Source of the DNA: CAZNPW01 sp964575185
GTDB taxonomy: Bacteria > Pseudomonadota > Alphaproteobacteria > Rhodobacterales > Rhodobacteraceae
DNA: 55,634 nucleotides
Direction of reading: 5' to 3'
Assembly (NCBI GenBank): GCA_964575185.1
Contig: CAZNPW010000020.1
Coordinates: 1-55,634, forward strand
The translations under genes and the position numbers were made by a program. The notes under the pieces are model-generated. The model was given only the letters and a program-made list of their open reading frames with translations, had not been told where the DNA came from and ran no database searches. Shown piece after piece: positions 1-7,498 of the stretch (the stretch's first letter is position 1; the number at the start of each line of letters is the position of its first letter).

Positions 1-627
1 CGGATCGGTGCGCAGGAGATGGAGGGGCGGCTGGTCGAGGATGCGGAGGGCGCGCTGTGGACGGCGGCGATGCTCGCGGGGCTGCGGGCGGACGCGGCGG
101 GGGCGCTCGACCGGATCGTGGTGGCGGTGGACCCGAGCGTCGGCGGCGCGGGCGATGCCTGCGGGATCGTGGTCGCGGGGGCGGTGACGAAGGGCGGGCC
201 GCAGGACTGGCGGGCGGTGGTGCTGGAGGATGCGACGGTGACGGGCGGGCCGCAGGTCTGGGCGCAGGCCGCGGTCGCGGCGATGGACCGGTGGGGGGCG
301 AGCCGGCTGGTGGCCGAGGGCAACCAGGGCGGGCGGATGGTCGAGGACGTGATCCGCGCGGTGGACCCGCTGGTGCCCTTGCGGCTGGTGCATGCAGCGG
401 CGGGCAAGGCCGCGCGGGCAATGCCGGTCGCGGCGCTGTACGAGCAGGGACGGGTGCGGCATCTGGCGGGGCTCGGCGCGCTCGAGGAGCAGATGTGCCG
501 GATGACCCCGGAGGGGTATCGCGGGACGGGCTCGCCGGACCGGATGGATGCGCTGGTCTGGGCGCTGACCGACCTGCTCGTGGAGCCCGCGCGGCGGTTC
601 CGGGCGCCGCAGGTGCGGGGGCTTTGA
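1..627 (+). CDS. GTA terminase large subunit, C-terminal part (gene runs off the window)
   Basis: This is the C-terminal ~208 residues of the DNA-packaging motor of a gene transfer agent (RcGTA g2). The reading frame is open from the first base, so the ATPase half lies upstream of the window. What remains is the RNase H-fold nuclease domain: an early acidic motif VDPSVGGAGDACGI, a central VAEGNQGGRMVEDVI segment, and the closing DRMDALVWALTDLL helix, whose aspartate belongs to the metal-binding set in this family. Family membership is also fixed by the following gene order (portal, protease, capsid). In RcGTA the enzyme cuts host DNA by headfull packaging; that role is inferred here. The gene ends 112 bases before the portal gene, and the gap holds a dispersed repeat. 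Confidence 0.9.
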   Translation, partial: RIGAQEMEGRLVEDAEGALWTAAMLAGLRADAAGALDRIVVAVDPSVGGAGDACGIVVAGAVTKGGPQDWRAVVLEDATVTGGPQVWAQAAVAAMDRWGASRLVAEGNQGGRMVEDVIRAVDPLVPLRLVHAAAGKAARAMPVAALYEQGRVRHLAGLGALEEQMCRMTPEGYRGTGSPDRMDALVWALTDLLVEPARRFRAPQVRGL

Positions 628-645
628 GCTTGCGGTGAGGTTCGC

Positions 646-693
646 GGGGCTCTGCCCCGCACCCCGGGATATTTTCGGGAAGATGAAGAGGGG
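646..693 (+). repeat. Dispersed REP-like element, copy 1 (between terminase and portal genes)
   Basis: A GC-rich stretch starts with the small palindrome GGGGCTCTGCCCC, continues through CACCCCGGGATATTTTC and ends GGGAAGATGAAGAGG. A very similar sequence lies in inverse orientation at 35096-35143. From memory, elements of this form are scattered through Rhodobacterales genomes; that cannot be checked here. It sits just upstream of the portal ribosome-binding site. Confidence 0.6.
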
Positions 694-739
694 GGCCTGT
701 CGGGTCCCCCTTTGTCTTTCGTCACGCGAAGGAGCGGCG

Positions 740-1921
740 ATGTTCGGGTTTCTGGGGCGGAAGGCGGCGGGCGCCGGGGTGCCGGCGGGCGCCGAGGTGA
801 AGGCGAGTGCGGCGGGGCGGGTGGTGGCCTTCGGCACCTCGGGCCGCGTGGCCTGGAGCCCGCGCGATGCGGGGAGCCTGGTGCGCAACGGGTTCCAGGG
901 CAATCCGGTGGGGTTCCGGGCGGTGAAGGTGATCGCCGAGACCGCGGCGGCCTTGCCGGTGATCGCGCAGGATGCGGCGCGGCGCTACGAGGTGCACCCC
1001 GTTCTGGCGCTGCTGGCGCGGCCGAACGGGGCGCAGGGGCGGGCGGAGTTCCTGGAGGCGGTCTACGGCTATCTGTGCCTGGCCGGCAACGCCTATGTCG
1101 AGGCGGTGGCGGGGGCGGACGGGGGCGTGGCGGAACTGCACGTGCTGCGGCCGGACCGGATGGCGGTGGTGCCGGGGGCGGACGGCTGGCCGGTCGCCTA
1201 CGACTATGCGGTGGGGGCGCGGAAGCATCGCTTCGCGGTGGGGGAGGTGTCGCCGGTCTGCCACCTGAAGGCCTTCCATCCGGTGGATGACCACTACGGG
1301 CTGTCGCCGCTGCAGGCGGCGGCGGTGGCGATCGACGTGCATTCGGCGGCGAGCGCCTGGTCGAAGGCGCTTCTGGACAACGCGGCGCGGCCGTCGGGCG
1401 CCATCGTCTACAGGGGCGTGGACGGGCAGGGGACGCTGAGCCCCGACCAGTTCGACCGGCTGCAGGTGGAGATCGAGACGCACCACCAGGGGGCGCGCAA
1501 CGCCGGGCGGCCGATGCTGCTGGAGGGGGGCCTTGACTGGAAGCCGATGGGGTTCAGCCCGTCGGACATGGAGTTCCAGAAGACCAAGGAGGCGGCGGCG
1601 CGGGAGATCGCGATGGCCTTCGGGGTGCCGCCGATGCTGATCGGGATCCCGGGGGATGCGACCTATGCGAACTACCAGGAGGCGAGCCGGGCCTTCATGC
1701 GGCTGACGGTGCTGCCGCTGGCGGCGAAGGTGCTGGCCGACCTGTCGGCCTGGCTTGCCGCGCAGACCGGCGAGGCGGTGGAGCTGCGGGTGGACCTCGA
1801 CCAGGTGCCGGCGCTGGCGGTGGAGCGGGACGCGCAGTGGGCGCGGATCGGGGCGGCCGCGTTCCTGACCGATGCCGAGAAGCGGGTGGCCCTGGGGCTG
1901 CCGGCGGAGCCTTCCGCATGA
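740..1921 (+). CDS. GTA portal protein (g3, HK97-type)
   Basis: This encodes a phage portal protein of 393 residues, the dodecameric ring through which DNA enters the GTA head. Typical portal segments are visible: VRNGFQGNPVGFRAVKVIAE near the N-terminus, LARPNGAQGRAEFLEAVYGYL about residues 90-110, the HPVDDHYGLSPLQAAA motif in the middle, and AFGVPPMLIGIPGDATYANY near residue 300. The ATG at 740 was chosen over an in-frame ATG at 635 because a strong AAGGAG site lies just upstream and portal homology begins there; the upstream codons cover the dispersed repeat. The length agrees with RcGTA g3 (about 396 residues). Confidence 0.93.
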   Translation: MFGFLGRKAAGAGVPAGAEVKASAAGRVVAFGTSGRVAWSPRDAGSLVRNGFQGNPVGFRAVKVIAETAAALPVIAQDAARRYEVHPVLALLARPNGAQGRAEFLEAVYGYLCLAGNAYVEAVAGADGGVAELHVLRPDRMAVVPGADGWPVAYDYAVGARKHRFAVGEVSPVCHLKAFHPVDDHYGLSPLQAAAVAIDVHSAASAWSKALLDNAARPSGAIVYRGVDGQGTLSPDQFDRLQVEIETHHQGARNAGRPMLLEGGLDWKPMGFSPSDMEFQKTKEAAAREIAMAFGVPPMLIGIPGDATYANYQEASRAFMRLTVLPLAAKVLADLSAWLAAQTGEAVELRVDLDQVPALAVERDAQWARIGAAAFLTDAEKRVALGLPAEPSA

Positions 1922-2169
1922 CGGCGCGGGCGGAGGGCGGGAGCCGCTTCCTCTACGACAGTTTCGACGCGGCGAGCGCGCGGATCGAGGCGAACGAGCG
2001 GGTCGCGGCCGAGCGGTGGGTGGCGCTGGAATACCGGCTGGGGCTGATCGAGGCCGCGCTGGAACGGATGGAGAAGCGGATGTGGGTGGGGGTGGTGGGG
2101 GTGGCCACGTTCCTGATGACCTACGGGATCGAGACGGTGGTGCAGGAGGCGCTGACATGGACCCGGTGA
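1918..2169 (+). CDS. GTA head formation protein (g3.5 type)
   Basis: This small protein of 83 residues sits between portal and protease, where RcGTA carries g3.5 (rcc01685 family). It starts in an ATGA overlap with the portal stop codon. The N-terminal two thirds are charged and probably helical (SFDAASARIEANERVAAERW). One hydrophobic segment follows near the C-terminus, MWVGVVGVATFLMTYGIE, which looks like a single membrane span. Family assignment rests on position, size and this layout. In R. capsulatus the gene is needed for head formation; the mechanism is not visible in the sequence. Confidence 0.75.
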   Translation: MTARAEGGSRFLYDSFDAASARIEANERVAAERWVALEYRLGLIEAALERMEKRMWVGVVGVATFLMTYGIETVVQEALTWTR

Positions 2170-2675
2170 GGCTGGAGACGAAGTTCGCGGCCGAGGGGGG
2201 CGTGGTCGAGGGCTACGCCTCGCTGTTCGGGGTCCGCGACCAGGGCGGCGACGTGGTGCAGGCCGGGGCCTATGAGGCGTCGCTGGCGCGGCTGGCGGCG
2301 GCCGGGCGGCGGGTCAAGATGCTGTGGCAGCACGATCCGGGCCGGCCGATCGGGGTGTGGGACGAGGTGCGCGAGGATGCGCGCGGGCTGTGGGTGCGGG
2401 GGCGCATCCTCGATGCGGTGGCGCAGGGACGCGAGGCGCTGGCGCTGATGGCGGCGGGCGCGATCGACGGGCTGTCGATCGGCTATCGCACGGTGAAGGC
2501 CACGCGCGACGGCGCGGGCCGTCGGCTCGACGAGATCGACCTGTGGGAGGTGTCGCTGGTGACCTTCCCGATGCTGCCCGGGGCGCGGGCGGCGGCGAAG
2601 GATGCCCCGGGCGGTGCCCGGGACGCGAGGACGGAGGCCCTGCGCATGGCGCGTGCGGCCTTGCGTGGGCGGTAG
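2157..2675 (+). CDS. GTA prohead protease (g4, HK97 family)
   Basis: This encodes a 172-residue serine protease that matures the capsid precursor. The start MDPVRLETKF was chosen because homology to HK97-type proteases begins at once (VVEGYASLFGVRDQGGDVV); it overlaps g3.5 by 13 bases. The expected catalytic residues are present: His59 in MLWQHDPGRPIGVW and Ser107 in AIDGLSIGYR. The family closing motif LWEVSLVTFPMLPGA follows. The capsid gene begins 18 bases downstream, so protease and substrate are made together. Confidence 0.92.
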   Translation: MDPVRLETKFAAEGGVVEGYASLFGVRDQGGDVVQAGAYEASLARLAAAGRRVKMLWQHDPGRPIGVWDEVREDARGLWVRGRILDAVAQGREALALMAAGAIDGLSIGYRTVKATRDGAGRRLDEIDLWEVSLVTFPMLPGARAAAKDAPGGARDARTEALRMARAALRGR

Positions 2676-2693
2676 GCGGAGCGAGGACCTTTG

Positions 2694-3890
2694 ATGGCAA
2701 GGATGGTGGCGAAGGGCCGGGCGGATGCGCCCGAGGCCCTTGAGACGGCTGGAGGAGAGGACGAGTTCGTGAGCGAGCTCAAGGGCTTCCAGGCCGACGT
2801 GAAGATCGCGTTGCAACAACAGGAAGAGCGGCTGACCATGCTGGATCGCAAGACGACGACCCTTTCGCGCCCGGTGCTGTCCACCGCGGCGTCCCTCGGG
2901 GCCGAGGTGGAGGTGCCGCACCAGAAGGCGATGGGCGCCTACCTGCGGCACGGCGACGACGACGGGCTGCGCGGCCTGGTGCTGGAGGGCAAGGCGCTGG
3001 CCACGAACGTGAATGCCGACGGCGGGTTCCTGCTGAACCCGCAGATGTCGGACACGATCCAGTCGATGCTGTCGTCGACGAGCTCGCTGCGGGCGGTGGC
3101 CAACGTGGTGAACGTCGAGGCCGCGAACTACGACGTGCTGATCGACCGCAGCGATCCCGGCAGCGGCTGGGCGCAGGAGGTGCCGGTGACGGTGGAGACC
3201 TCCACCCCGCTGATCGAGCGGATTTCCATCCGGCTGCACGAGCTGGCGGCGATGCCGAAGGCGAGCCAGCGGATCCTCGACGACACGGCGTTCGACGTGG
3301 AGGGCTGGCTCGCGACGAAGATCGCGCAGCGGTTCATCCGGGCGGAGGCGGCGGCCTTCGTCAACGGCGACGGCGTGGACAAGCCGCGGGGCATCATGCT
3401 GCCGCCGAGGGTCCCGAACGCGACCTGGACCTGGGGCAACATCGGCTATGTGCCGAGCGGGGCGGCGGCGGACTTTCCGACCGTGGCGCCGGCCGACTGC
3501 ATCGTGAACCTGGTCTACGCGCTGAACGCCGACTACCGGGCGAACGCGACCTTCGTGATGAACTCGAAGACTGCCGGCGCGGTGCGCAAGCTGAAGGACG
3601 CGGACGGGCGGTTCCTGTGGGCGGACGGGCTGCAGCAGGGCCAGCCTGCGGTGCTGATGGGCTATCCGGTGCTGATCCTGGAGGACATGCCGGATGTCGC
3701 GGCGGGCGCGCATGCCATCGCCTTCGGCGATTTCCGCGCGGGCTATACCATCGCCGAGCGGCCCGACCTGCGCATCCTGCGCGACCCGTTCAGCGCGAAG
3801 CCGCACGTCCTGTTCTACGCCAGCAAGCGCGTGGGCGGGGACGTGACGGACTTTGCCGCGATCAAGCTGCTGCGGTTCGCCGTCTCGTGA
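2694..3890 (+). CDS. GTA major capsid protein (g5, HK97 fold)
   Basis: This encodes the 398-residue major head protein. The N-terminal ~100 residues are charged and coiled-coil-like (SELKGFQADVKIALQQQEE), as expected of a scaffolding prodomain. The mature HK97 core then begins near LEGKALATNVNADGGFLLNP. Cleavage probably follows Lys100 in LEGK/ALAT, inferred by analogy with RcGTA. HK97 core signatures include WLATKIAQRFIRAEAAAFVNGDG (E-loop/A-domain) and ILEDMPDVAAGAHAIAFGDF near the end. The ATG at 2694 was preferred over a TTG one codon earlier. A compact GC hairpin follows the stop codon. Confidence 0.95.
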   Translation: MARMVAKGRADAPEALETAGGEDEFVSELKGFQADVKIALQQQEERLTMLDRKTTTLSRPVLSTAASLGAEVEVPHQKAMGAYLRHGDDDGLRGLVLEGKALATNVNADGGFLLNPQMSDTIQSMLSSTSSLRAVANVVNVEAANYDVLIDRSDPGSGWAQEVPVTVETSTPLIERISIRLHELAAMPKASQRILDDTAFDVEGWLATKIAQRFIRAEAAAFVNGDGVDKPRGIMLPPRVPNATWTWGNIGYVPSGAAADFPTVAPADCIVNLVYALNADYRANATFVMNSKTAGAVRKLKDADGRFLWADGLQQGQPAVLMGYPVLILEDMPDVAAGAHAIAFGDFRAGYTIAERPDLRILRDPFSAKPHVLFYASKRVGGDVTDFAAIKLLRFAVS

Positions 3891-3905
3891 CGGATCGCTG
3901 ACGCC

Positions 3906-3925
3906 ACCGGGGGGCGGCCCCCGGT
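3906..3925 (+). terminator. GC-rich hairpin after the capsid gene (possible attenuator or mRNA stabiliser)
   Basis: ACCGGGGG (3906-3913) pairs perfectly with CCCCCGGT (3918-3925) around a four-base loop, 15 bases after the capsid stop codon. No T-run follows, so full termination is unlikely. The 139-base gap in which it lies is the largest inside the GTA operon. Confidence 0.45.
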
Positions 3926-4029
3926 CTTGGACGCGCGCCGGTTTCCCGTGCCGACTGGCTGCTTCCCCCCTCCACCGGGTGGTGCGGGGCGCGCGTCCTT
4001 GCCTTGTGTCCGGGGGGCTGGAGGGTGAG

Positions 4030-4617
4030 ATGGTCTTGACCGAGGAGACGGGGGTGCCGGTGGCGGCGCTTCCCGTGGCCGAGCTGAAGGCGCAGTTGCG
4101 TCTGGGCACGGGGTTCGCCGACGACGGGATGCAGGACGGGCTGCTGGAGGCGCACCTGCGCGGCGCGCTGGCGGCGGTGGAGGGGCGGACGGGCAAGGCG
4201 GTGATCGGGCGGCGGTTCCGGATGCGGCTGGCGGACTGGCGCGACCGCGATGCGCAGGCGCTGCCGCTCGCGCCGGTCAGCGCGGTCGTGTCGGTGACGG
4301 TGTTCGACGGGACGGGGGCGGCGAGCGCGGTGCCGGGGGATCGCTGGCGGCTGGTGCCGGACATGGCGCGGCCGAAGCTGGAGGGAGCGGGGTTCCTGTT
4401 GCCGATGGTGCCGGACGGGGGGCGGGTCGAGGTGGTGTTCGACGCGGGGTTCGGGGCCTGGGATGCCGTGCCGCGCGACCTGGCGCTGGCCGTGCTGATG
4501 CTGGCCGCGCACCGCTACGAGCTGCGCCACGACGGGGGCGGGCAGGGGATGCCGGGCGGGGTCGCCGAGCTCATCAGCCGCTGGCGGACGGTGCGGACGC
4601 TGGGGGGCGGGGCATGA
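4030..4617 (+). CDS. GTA head-tail connector (g6 type)
   Basis: This protein of 195 residues occupies the g6 position and matches the phage gp6-like head-tail connector family. An N-terminal helical segment (LPVAELKAQLRLGTGFADDGMQDGLLEAHL) resembles the family motif for stacking on the portal. A C-terminal helix (DLALAVLMLAAHRYELRHDG) and RWRTVRTLGGG close it. The ATG at 4030 is preceded by a good GGAGG site; the open frame extends further up but only through the non-coding gap. The next gene begins in an ATGA overlap. In RcGTA this ring joins portal to neck proteins. Confidence 0.88.
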   Translation: MVLTEETGVPVAALPVAELKAQLRLGTGFADDGMQDGLLEAHLRGALAAVEGRTGKAVIGRRFRMRLADWRDRDAQALPLAPVSAVVSVTVFDGTGAASAVPGDRWRLVPDMARPKLEGAGFLLPMVPDGGRVEVVFDAGFGAWDAVPRDLALAVLMLAAHRYELRHDGGGQGMPGGVAELISRWRTVRTLGGGA

Positions 4618-4952
4618 GGGTGCCGAACCTGAACCGGCGGCTGGTGCTGGAGCGGCCCGTGACGGTCCCGGACGGCGCGGGCGGCTTTGCCGAGAGCTGG
4701 GCGGTGGCGGGCGTCGTCTGGGCCGAGCTGTCGCCCGGCGTCGGGCGCGAGGCGGCGGGGGAGGAGATCAACCTGGCGTCGGTCGCCTGGCGGGTGACGC
4801 TGCGGGGCGCGCCGGTGGGGTCTCCGGGGCGGCCCGTCGCGGGCAACCGGCTGCGCGACGGGGCGCGGGTGTTCACGGTGCTGGCGGTGGGCGAGCGCGA
4901 CCCGCAGGGCCGGCACCTGGTGTGCTTTGCGCGCGAGGAGGTGCCGGCATGA
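4614..4952 (+). CDS. GTA head-tail adaptor (g7 type)
   Basis: This 112-residue protein belongs to the phage head-tail joining group. Its N-terminus, MRVPNLNRRLVLERPVTVPD, is the usual opening of these small beta-barrel proteins. The rest follows the same plan: a GAGGFAESWAVAGVVWAEL strand pair, a central EEINLASVAWRVTLRG, and a C-terminal VFTVLAVGERDPQGRHLVCFA strand. It is translationally coupled to genes on both sides by ATGA overlaps. It probably forms part of the neck (stopper/adaptor) of the GTA particle. Confidence 0.85.
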   Translation: MRVPNLNRRLVLERPVTVPDGAGGFAESWAVAGVVWAELSPGVGREAAGEEINLASVAWRVTLRGAPVGSPGRPVAGNRLRDGARVFTVLAVGERDPQGRHLVCFAREEVPA

Positions 4953-5347
4953 GCTATGGGGCGGCGGCGGCCTTGCAGGCCGCGGTGTTCGGGCGGCTGA
5001 CGGGCTGGCCCGCGCTGGCGGGGGTGCCGGTGTTCGACGCGGTGCCGTCGGGCGGCGGGGCGGGGACCTTCGTGCTGATCGGGCCGGAGGAGGTGACGGA
5101 CCAGTCGGATCGCTCGGGCGGCGGGGCGGCGCATGCGGTGGAGGTCAGCGTGATCTCGGATGCCACCGGCTTTGCGGCCGCCAAGGCCGTGGCGGTGGCG
5201 GTGTCGGATGCGCTGGAGGGCTTTTCCGGCGTGCTGGCGCGCGGGCGGCTGGTCGGCACGCGGTTCGTGAAGGCGAGCGCGCGGCGGATGGATGAAGGCG
5301 ACGTGCGGCGGATCGACCTGATCTTCCGCGCGCGGGTCGAGGCATAG
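4949..5347 (+). CDS. GTA tail completion/terminator protein (g8, DUF3168)
   Basis: This 132-residue protein belongs to the DUF3168 tail-terminator group. Family features are the opening LQAAVFGRLTG...VPVFDAVP, the central FVLIGPEEVTDQSDRSGGGAAHAVEVSVIS and the closing DVRRIDLIFRARVEA. The start lies in an ATGA overlap with g7; a longer frame from 4922 would only repeat the end of g7. It caps the tail tube where it meets the head in related particles. The major tail gene starts 9 bases later after a GGAGAG site. Confidence 0.87.
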   Translation: MSYGAAAALQAAVFGRLTGWPALAGVPVFDAVPSGGGAGTFVLIGPEEVTDQSDRSGGGAAHAVEVSVISDATGFAAAKAVAVAVSDALEGFSGVLARGRLVGTRFVKASARRMDEGDVRRIDLIFRARVEA

Positions 5348-5356
5348 GAGAGACCG

Positions 5357-5773
5357 ATGGCGGTGCAGAACGGGCGCGATCTTCTGCTGAAGGTCGATCT
5401 GACGGGCGACGGGACGTTCGAGACGGTGGCGGGCCTGCGGGCGACGCGCATCAGCTTCAACGCCGAGACGGTGGATGTCACGAGCCTGGAATCCGAGGGC
5501 GGGTGGCGTGAGCTTCTGGCGGGGGCCGGGGTGAAGTCGGCGAGCATCAGCGGGTCGGGGGTGTTCCGCGATGCCGACACCGACCAGCGCGCGCGGGCGA
5601 TCTTCTTCGGCGGCGAGGTGCCGGACTGGCAGGTGGTGATCCCGAGCTTCGGGGTCGTGCAGGGGCCGTTCCAGATCGCCGGGATCGAGTATGCGGGCAG
5701 CTACAACGGCGAGGCGACCTACGAGATGTCGCTTGCGAGCGCGGGCGTGCTGACCTTCGTGGCGCTGCCGTGA
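5357..5773 (+). CDS. GTA major tail tube protein (g9, TP901-1 type)
   Basis: This 138-residue protein forms the stacked rings of the tail tube. Signatures are the opening NGRDLLLKVD, the RATRISFNAETVDVTSLESEGGWRELL segment, the SASISGSGVFRDADTDQRAR stretch, and a C-terminal YNGEATYEMSLASAGVLTF strand typical of TP901-1-like tail proteins. It has its own ribosome-binding site (GGAGAGACC), fitting a product needed in many copies. Its TGA stop overlaps the GTG start of the next gene. Confidence 0.9.
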   Translation: MAVQNGRDLLLKVDLTGDGTFETVAGLRATRISFNAETVDVTSLESEGGWRELLAGAGVKSASISGSGVFRDADTDQRARAIFFGGEVPDWQVVIPSFGVVQGPFQIAGIEYAGSYNGEATYEMSLASAGVLTFVALP

Positions 5774-6078
5774 ACCCCTTCGCGGGGGAGGTTTCGGTCG
5801 TCCTGGACGGCACCGCGCATGTGGCGAAGCTGACGCTCGGGGCGCTGGCGGAACTGGAGGCGTCGTTGGGCGACGACAGCCTGTTGGCGATGGTCGAGCG
5901 GTTCGAGGGCGGCAGGTTCTCGGCGCGCGACGTGCTGGGGCTCTTGGTCGCGGGCCTGCGCGGCGGGGGCTGGCGGGGGACCGCGGCGGACCTGCTGGCG
6001 GTCGAGGTCGGCGGCGGGCCGCTGGCCGCGGCGGAGGCGGCGGCGCAGTTGCTGGCGCGGGCCTTCGTGCGTGGCTGA
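5770..6078 (+). CDS. GTA family protein g10 (tail assembly chaperone-like)
   Basis: This 102-residue protein starts with GTG in a GTGA overlap with the tail tube stop codon. It has an N-terminal beta portion (GEVSVVLDGTAHVAKLTLGALAELEASLG), then helical segments ending in AEAAAQLLARAFVRG. Such proteins occupy the chaperone-like position between tail tube and tape measure in GTA clusters and are in the GTA g10 family. Function is inferred from position. A second small gene overlaps its end, as in the usual pair of tail chaperone genes. Confidence 0.82.
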   Translation: MNPFAGEVSVVLDGTAHVAKLTLGALAELEASLGDDSLLAMVERFEGGRFSARDVLGLLVAGLRGGGWRGTAADLLAVEVGGGPLAAAEAAAQLLARAFVRG

Positions 6079-6352
6079 CCGGATCGACTGGCCGGGGCTG
6101 ATGGCGGCGGGGCTACGCGGGCTGGGGCTGGCCCCCGACGTCTTCTGGCGGCTGACGCCCTTGGAGTTGCGGATCATGCTGGGGGCCGAGGCGGCCGGCC
6201 CCGTGTTTTCCCGCGCGCGGCTGGACGAGCTGCTCGCGGCCTTTCCTGATGGGGTGACGGATGGCGCGGGTCGAGACGCTGACCGAGCAGGTCGAGGCGC
6301 TGGAGCAGGCGATGGGGCAGGCGGCGGGGATGGCCACGGCCTTCGAGGCTGA
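6071..6352 (+). CDS. GTA tail assembly chaperone g10.1 with a read-on C-terminal tail
   Basis: The first ~60 residues (RIDWPGLMAAGLRGLGLAPDVF, LTPLELRIMLGAEA, FSRARLDELLAAFPDG) match the small rcc01693/TIGR02216 protein encoded before the tape measure in GTA clusters. Family members end close to the AAFPD motif. Here the frame lacks a stop codon there and continues about 32 residues through the start of g11, giving a low-complexity Gly/Ala/Asp/Arg tail and a 92-base overlap. A one-base change near the GGGG run at 6251-6254 would restore a TGA, so the tail may be a recent mutation or a sequencing error. The start is GTG at 6071. Confidence 0.7.
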   Translation: MADRIDWPGLMAAGLRGLGLAPDVFWRLTPLELRIMLGAEAAGPVFSRARLDELLAAFPDGVTDGAGRDADRAGRGAGAGDGAGGGDGHGLRG

Positions 6353-6857
6353 GCTGGCGCGGATGCGCGAGACGATGCTGTTCACCGGGCGCGAGGTGGG
6401 CAGCCTGTCGAGCGGCATCGGGGGCGGCCTCCGGCGGGCGTTCGACGGCCTGGCCTTCGACGGGATGCGGCTGGGCGACGCGCTGAAGACGGTGGCGCAG
6501 AGCATCGCCGACACCGTCTATGACATCGCCATGCGGCCGGTGCAGAACGCGGTGGGCGGGGCGATCGCGCAGGGGCTGGTCGGCGCGATCACGCCCTTTG
6601 CCAAGGGCGGGGTGGTCAGCGGCGCGACGGCCTTTCCGATGCGCGGCGGCACGGGGCTGATGGGCGAGGCGGGGCCCGAGGCGATCATGCCGCTGGCGCG
6701 CGGGCCGGACGGCACGCTGGGGCTGAAGGGCGGGGGCCGGGCGGTGACGGTGGTGATGAACATCCAGACCCCGGATGTCGAGGGCTTCCGCCGCAGCCAG
6801 AGCCAGATCGCGGCCGATGCCGCCCGCGCGCTGTCGCGCGGCCAGCGCAACCGGTGA
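6261..6857 (+). CDS. GTA tail tape measure protein (g11)
   Basis: This 198-residue protein occupies the tape-measure position and has the short size typical of GTAs (RcGTA g11 about 219 residues), fitting their short tails. An N-terminal coiled coil (VETLTEQVEALEQAMGQAAGMATAFEAELARMRETM) precedes lambda-type tape-measure segments: FDGMRLGDALKTVAQSIADTVYDIAMRPVQNAVG, the glycine-rich FAKGGVVSGATAFPMRGGTGLMGEAGPEAIMPLARG, and a C-terminal TVVMNIQTPDVEGFRRSQSQIAADAARAL helix. It overlaps the preceding chaperone gene in another frame. Confidence 0.88.
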   Translation: MARVETLTEQVEALEQAMGQAAGMATAFEAELARMRETMLFTGREVGSLSSGIGGGLRRAFDGLAFDGMRLGDALKTVAQSIADTVYDIAMRPVQNAVGGAIAQGLVGAITPFAKGGVVSGATAFPMRGGTGLMGEAGPEAIMPLARGPDGTLGLKGGGRAVTVVMNIQTPDVEGFRRSQSQIAADAARALSRGQRNR

Positions 6858-6865
6858 GGTGAGAG

Positions 6866-7498
6866 ATGGCCTTTCATGAGGTGCGGTTCCCGGCGTCGCT
6901 GAGCTTCGGCGCGCTGGGCGGCCCGGAGCGGCGGACGCAGATCGTGGCGCTGTCGAACGGGTTCGAGGAGCGGGCGACGCCCTGGGCCGATTCGCGGCGG
7001 CGCTACGACGCGGGCCTGGGGCTGCGGAGCCTCGACGACCTGCACGCGCTGGTGGCCTTCTTCGAGGCGCGGCGGGGGCAGCTGAACGGGTTTCGCTGGA
7101 AGGACTGGGCGGACTTCAAGTCGTGCCGCCCGTCGCGGGAGGTGTCGGGAGAGGACCAGGAGCTGGGACGCGGCGACGGCGTGCGGCGCGAGTTTCCGCT
7201 GCTGCGCCGCTATCGCTCGGGCGGGCAGCAGTGGATGCGGCGGATCACGAAGCCGGTCGCGGGGAGCGTGCGGGTGATGCTGGGACAGGAGCCGCGGGTC
7301 GAGACGGTCGATTTCTTCGTCGACGTGACGACGGGGACCGTCACCTTCGCCGATCCGCCCCCCGAGGATGTGCCCGTCACCGCCGGGTTCGAGTTCGACG
7401 TGCCCGTGCGGTTCGACATCGACCGCATCCAGGTGTCGGTTGCGTCGTTCCAGGCGGGCGAGGCGCCGGGCGTGCCGGTGATCGAGGTGCGGGTATGA
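6866..7498 (+). CDS. GTA distal tail protein (g12, TIGR02217/DUF2460)
   Basis: This 210-residue protein matches the DUF2460/TIGR02217 group, whose RcGTA member forms the distal tail ring between tube and baseplate. Characteristic parts are the opening FHEVRFPASLSFGALGGPERRT, the central FFEARRGQLNGFRWKDWADFKSC (a near-diagnostic FRWKDW motif), the LLRRYRSGGQQWMRRITKPVAGSV strand, and the closing RFDIDRIQVSVASFQAGEAPGVPVIEVRV. A GAG-rich ribosome site precedes the ATG. The stop codon overlaps the start of g13. Confidence 0.9.
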   Translation: MAFHEVRFPASLSFGALGGPERRTQIVALSNGFEERATPWADSRRRYDAGLGLRSLDDLHALVAFFEARRGQLNGFRWKDWADFKSCRPSREVSGEDQELGRGDGVRREFPLLRRYRSGGQQWMRRITKPVAGSVRVMLGQEPRVETVDFFVDVTTGTVTFADPPPEDVPVTAGFEFDVPVRFDIDRIQVSVASFQAGEAPGVPVIEVRV

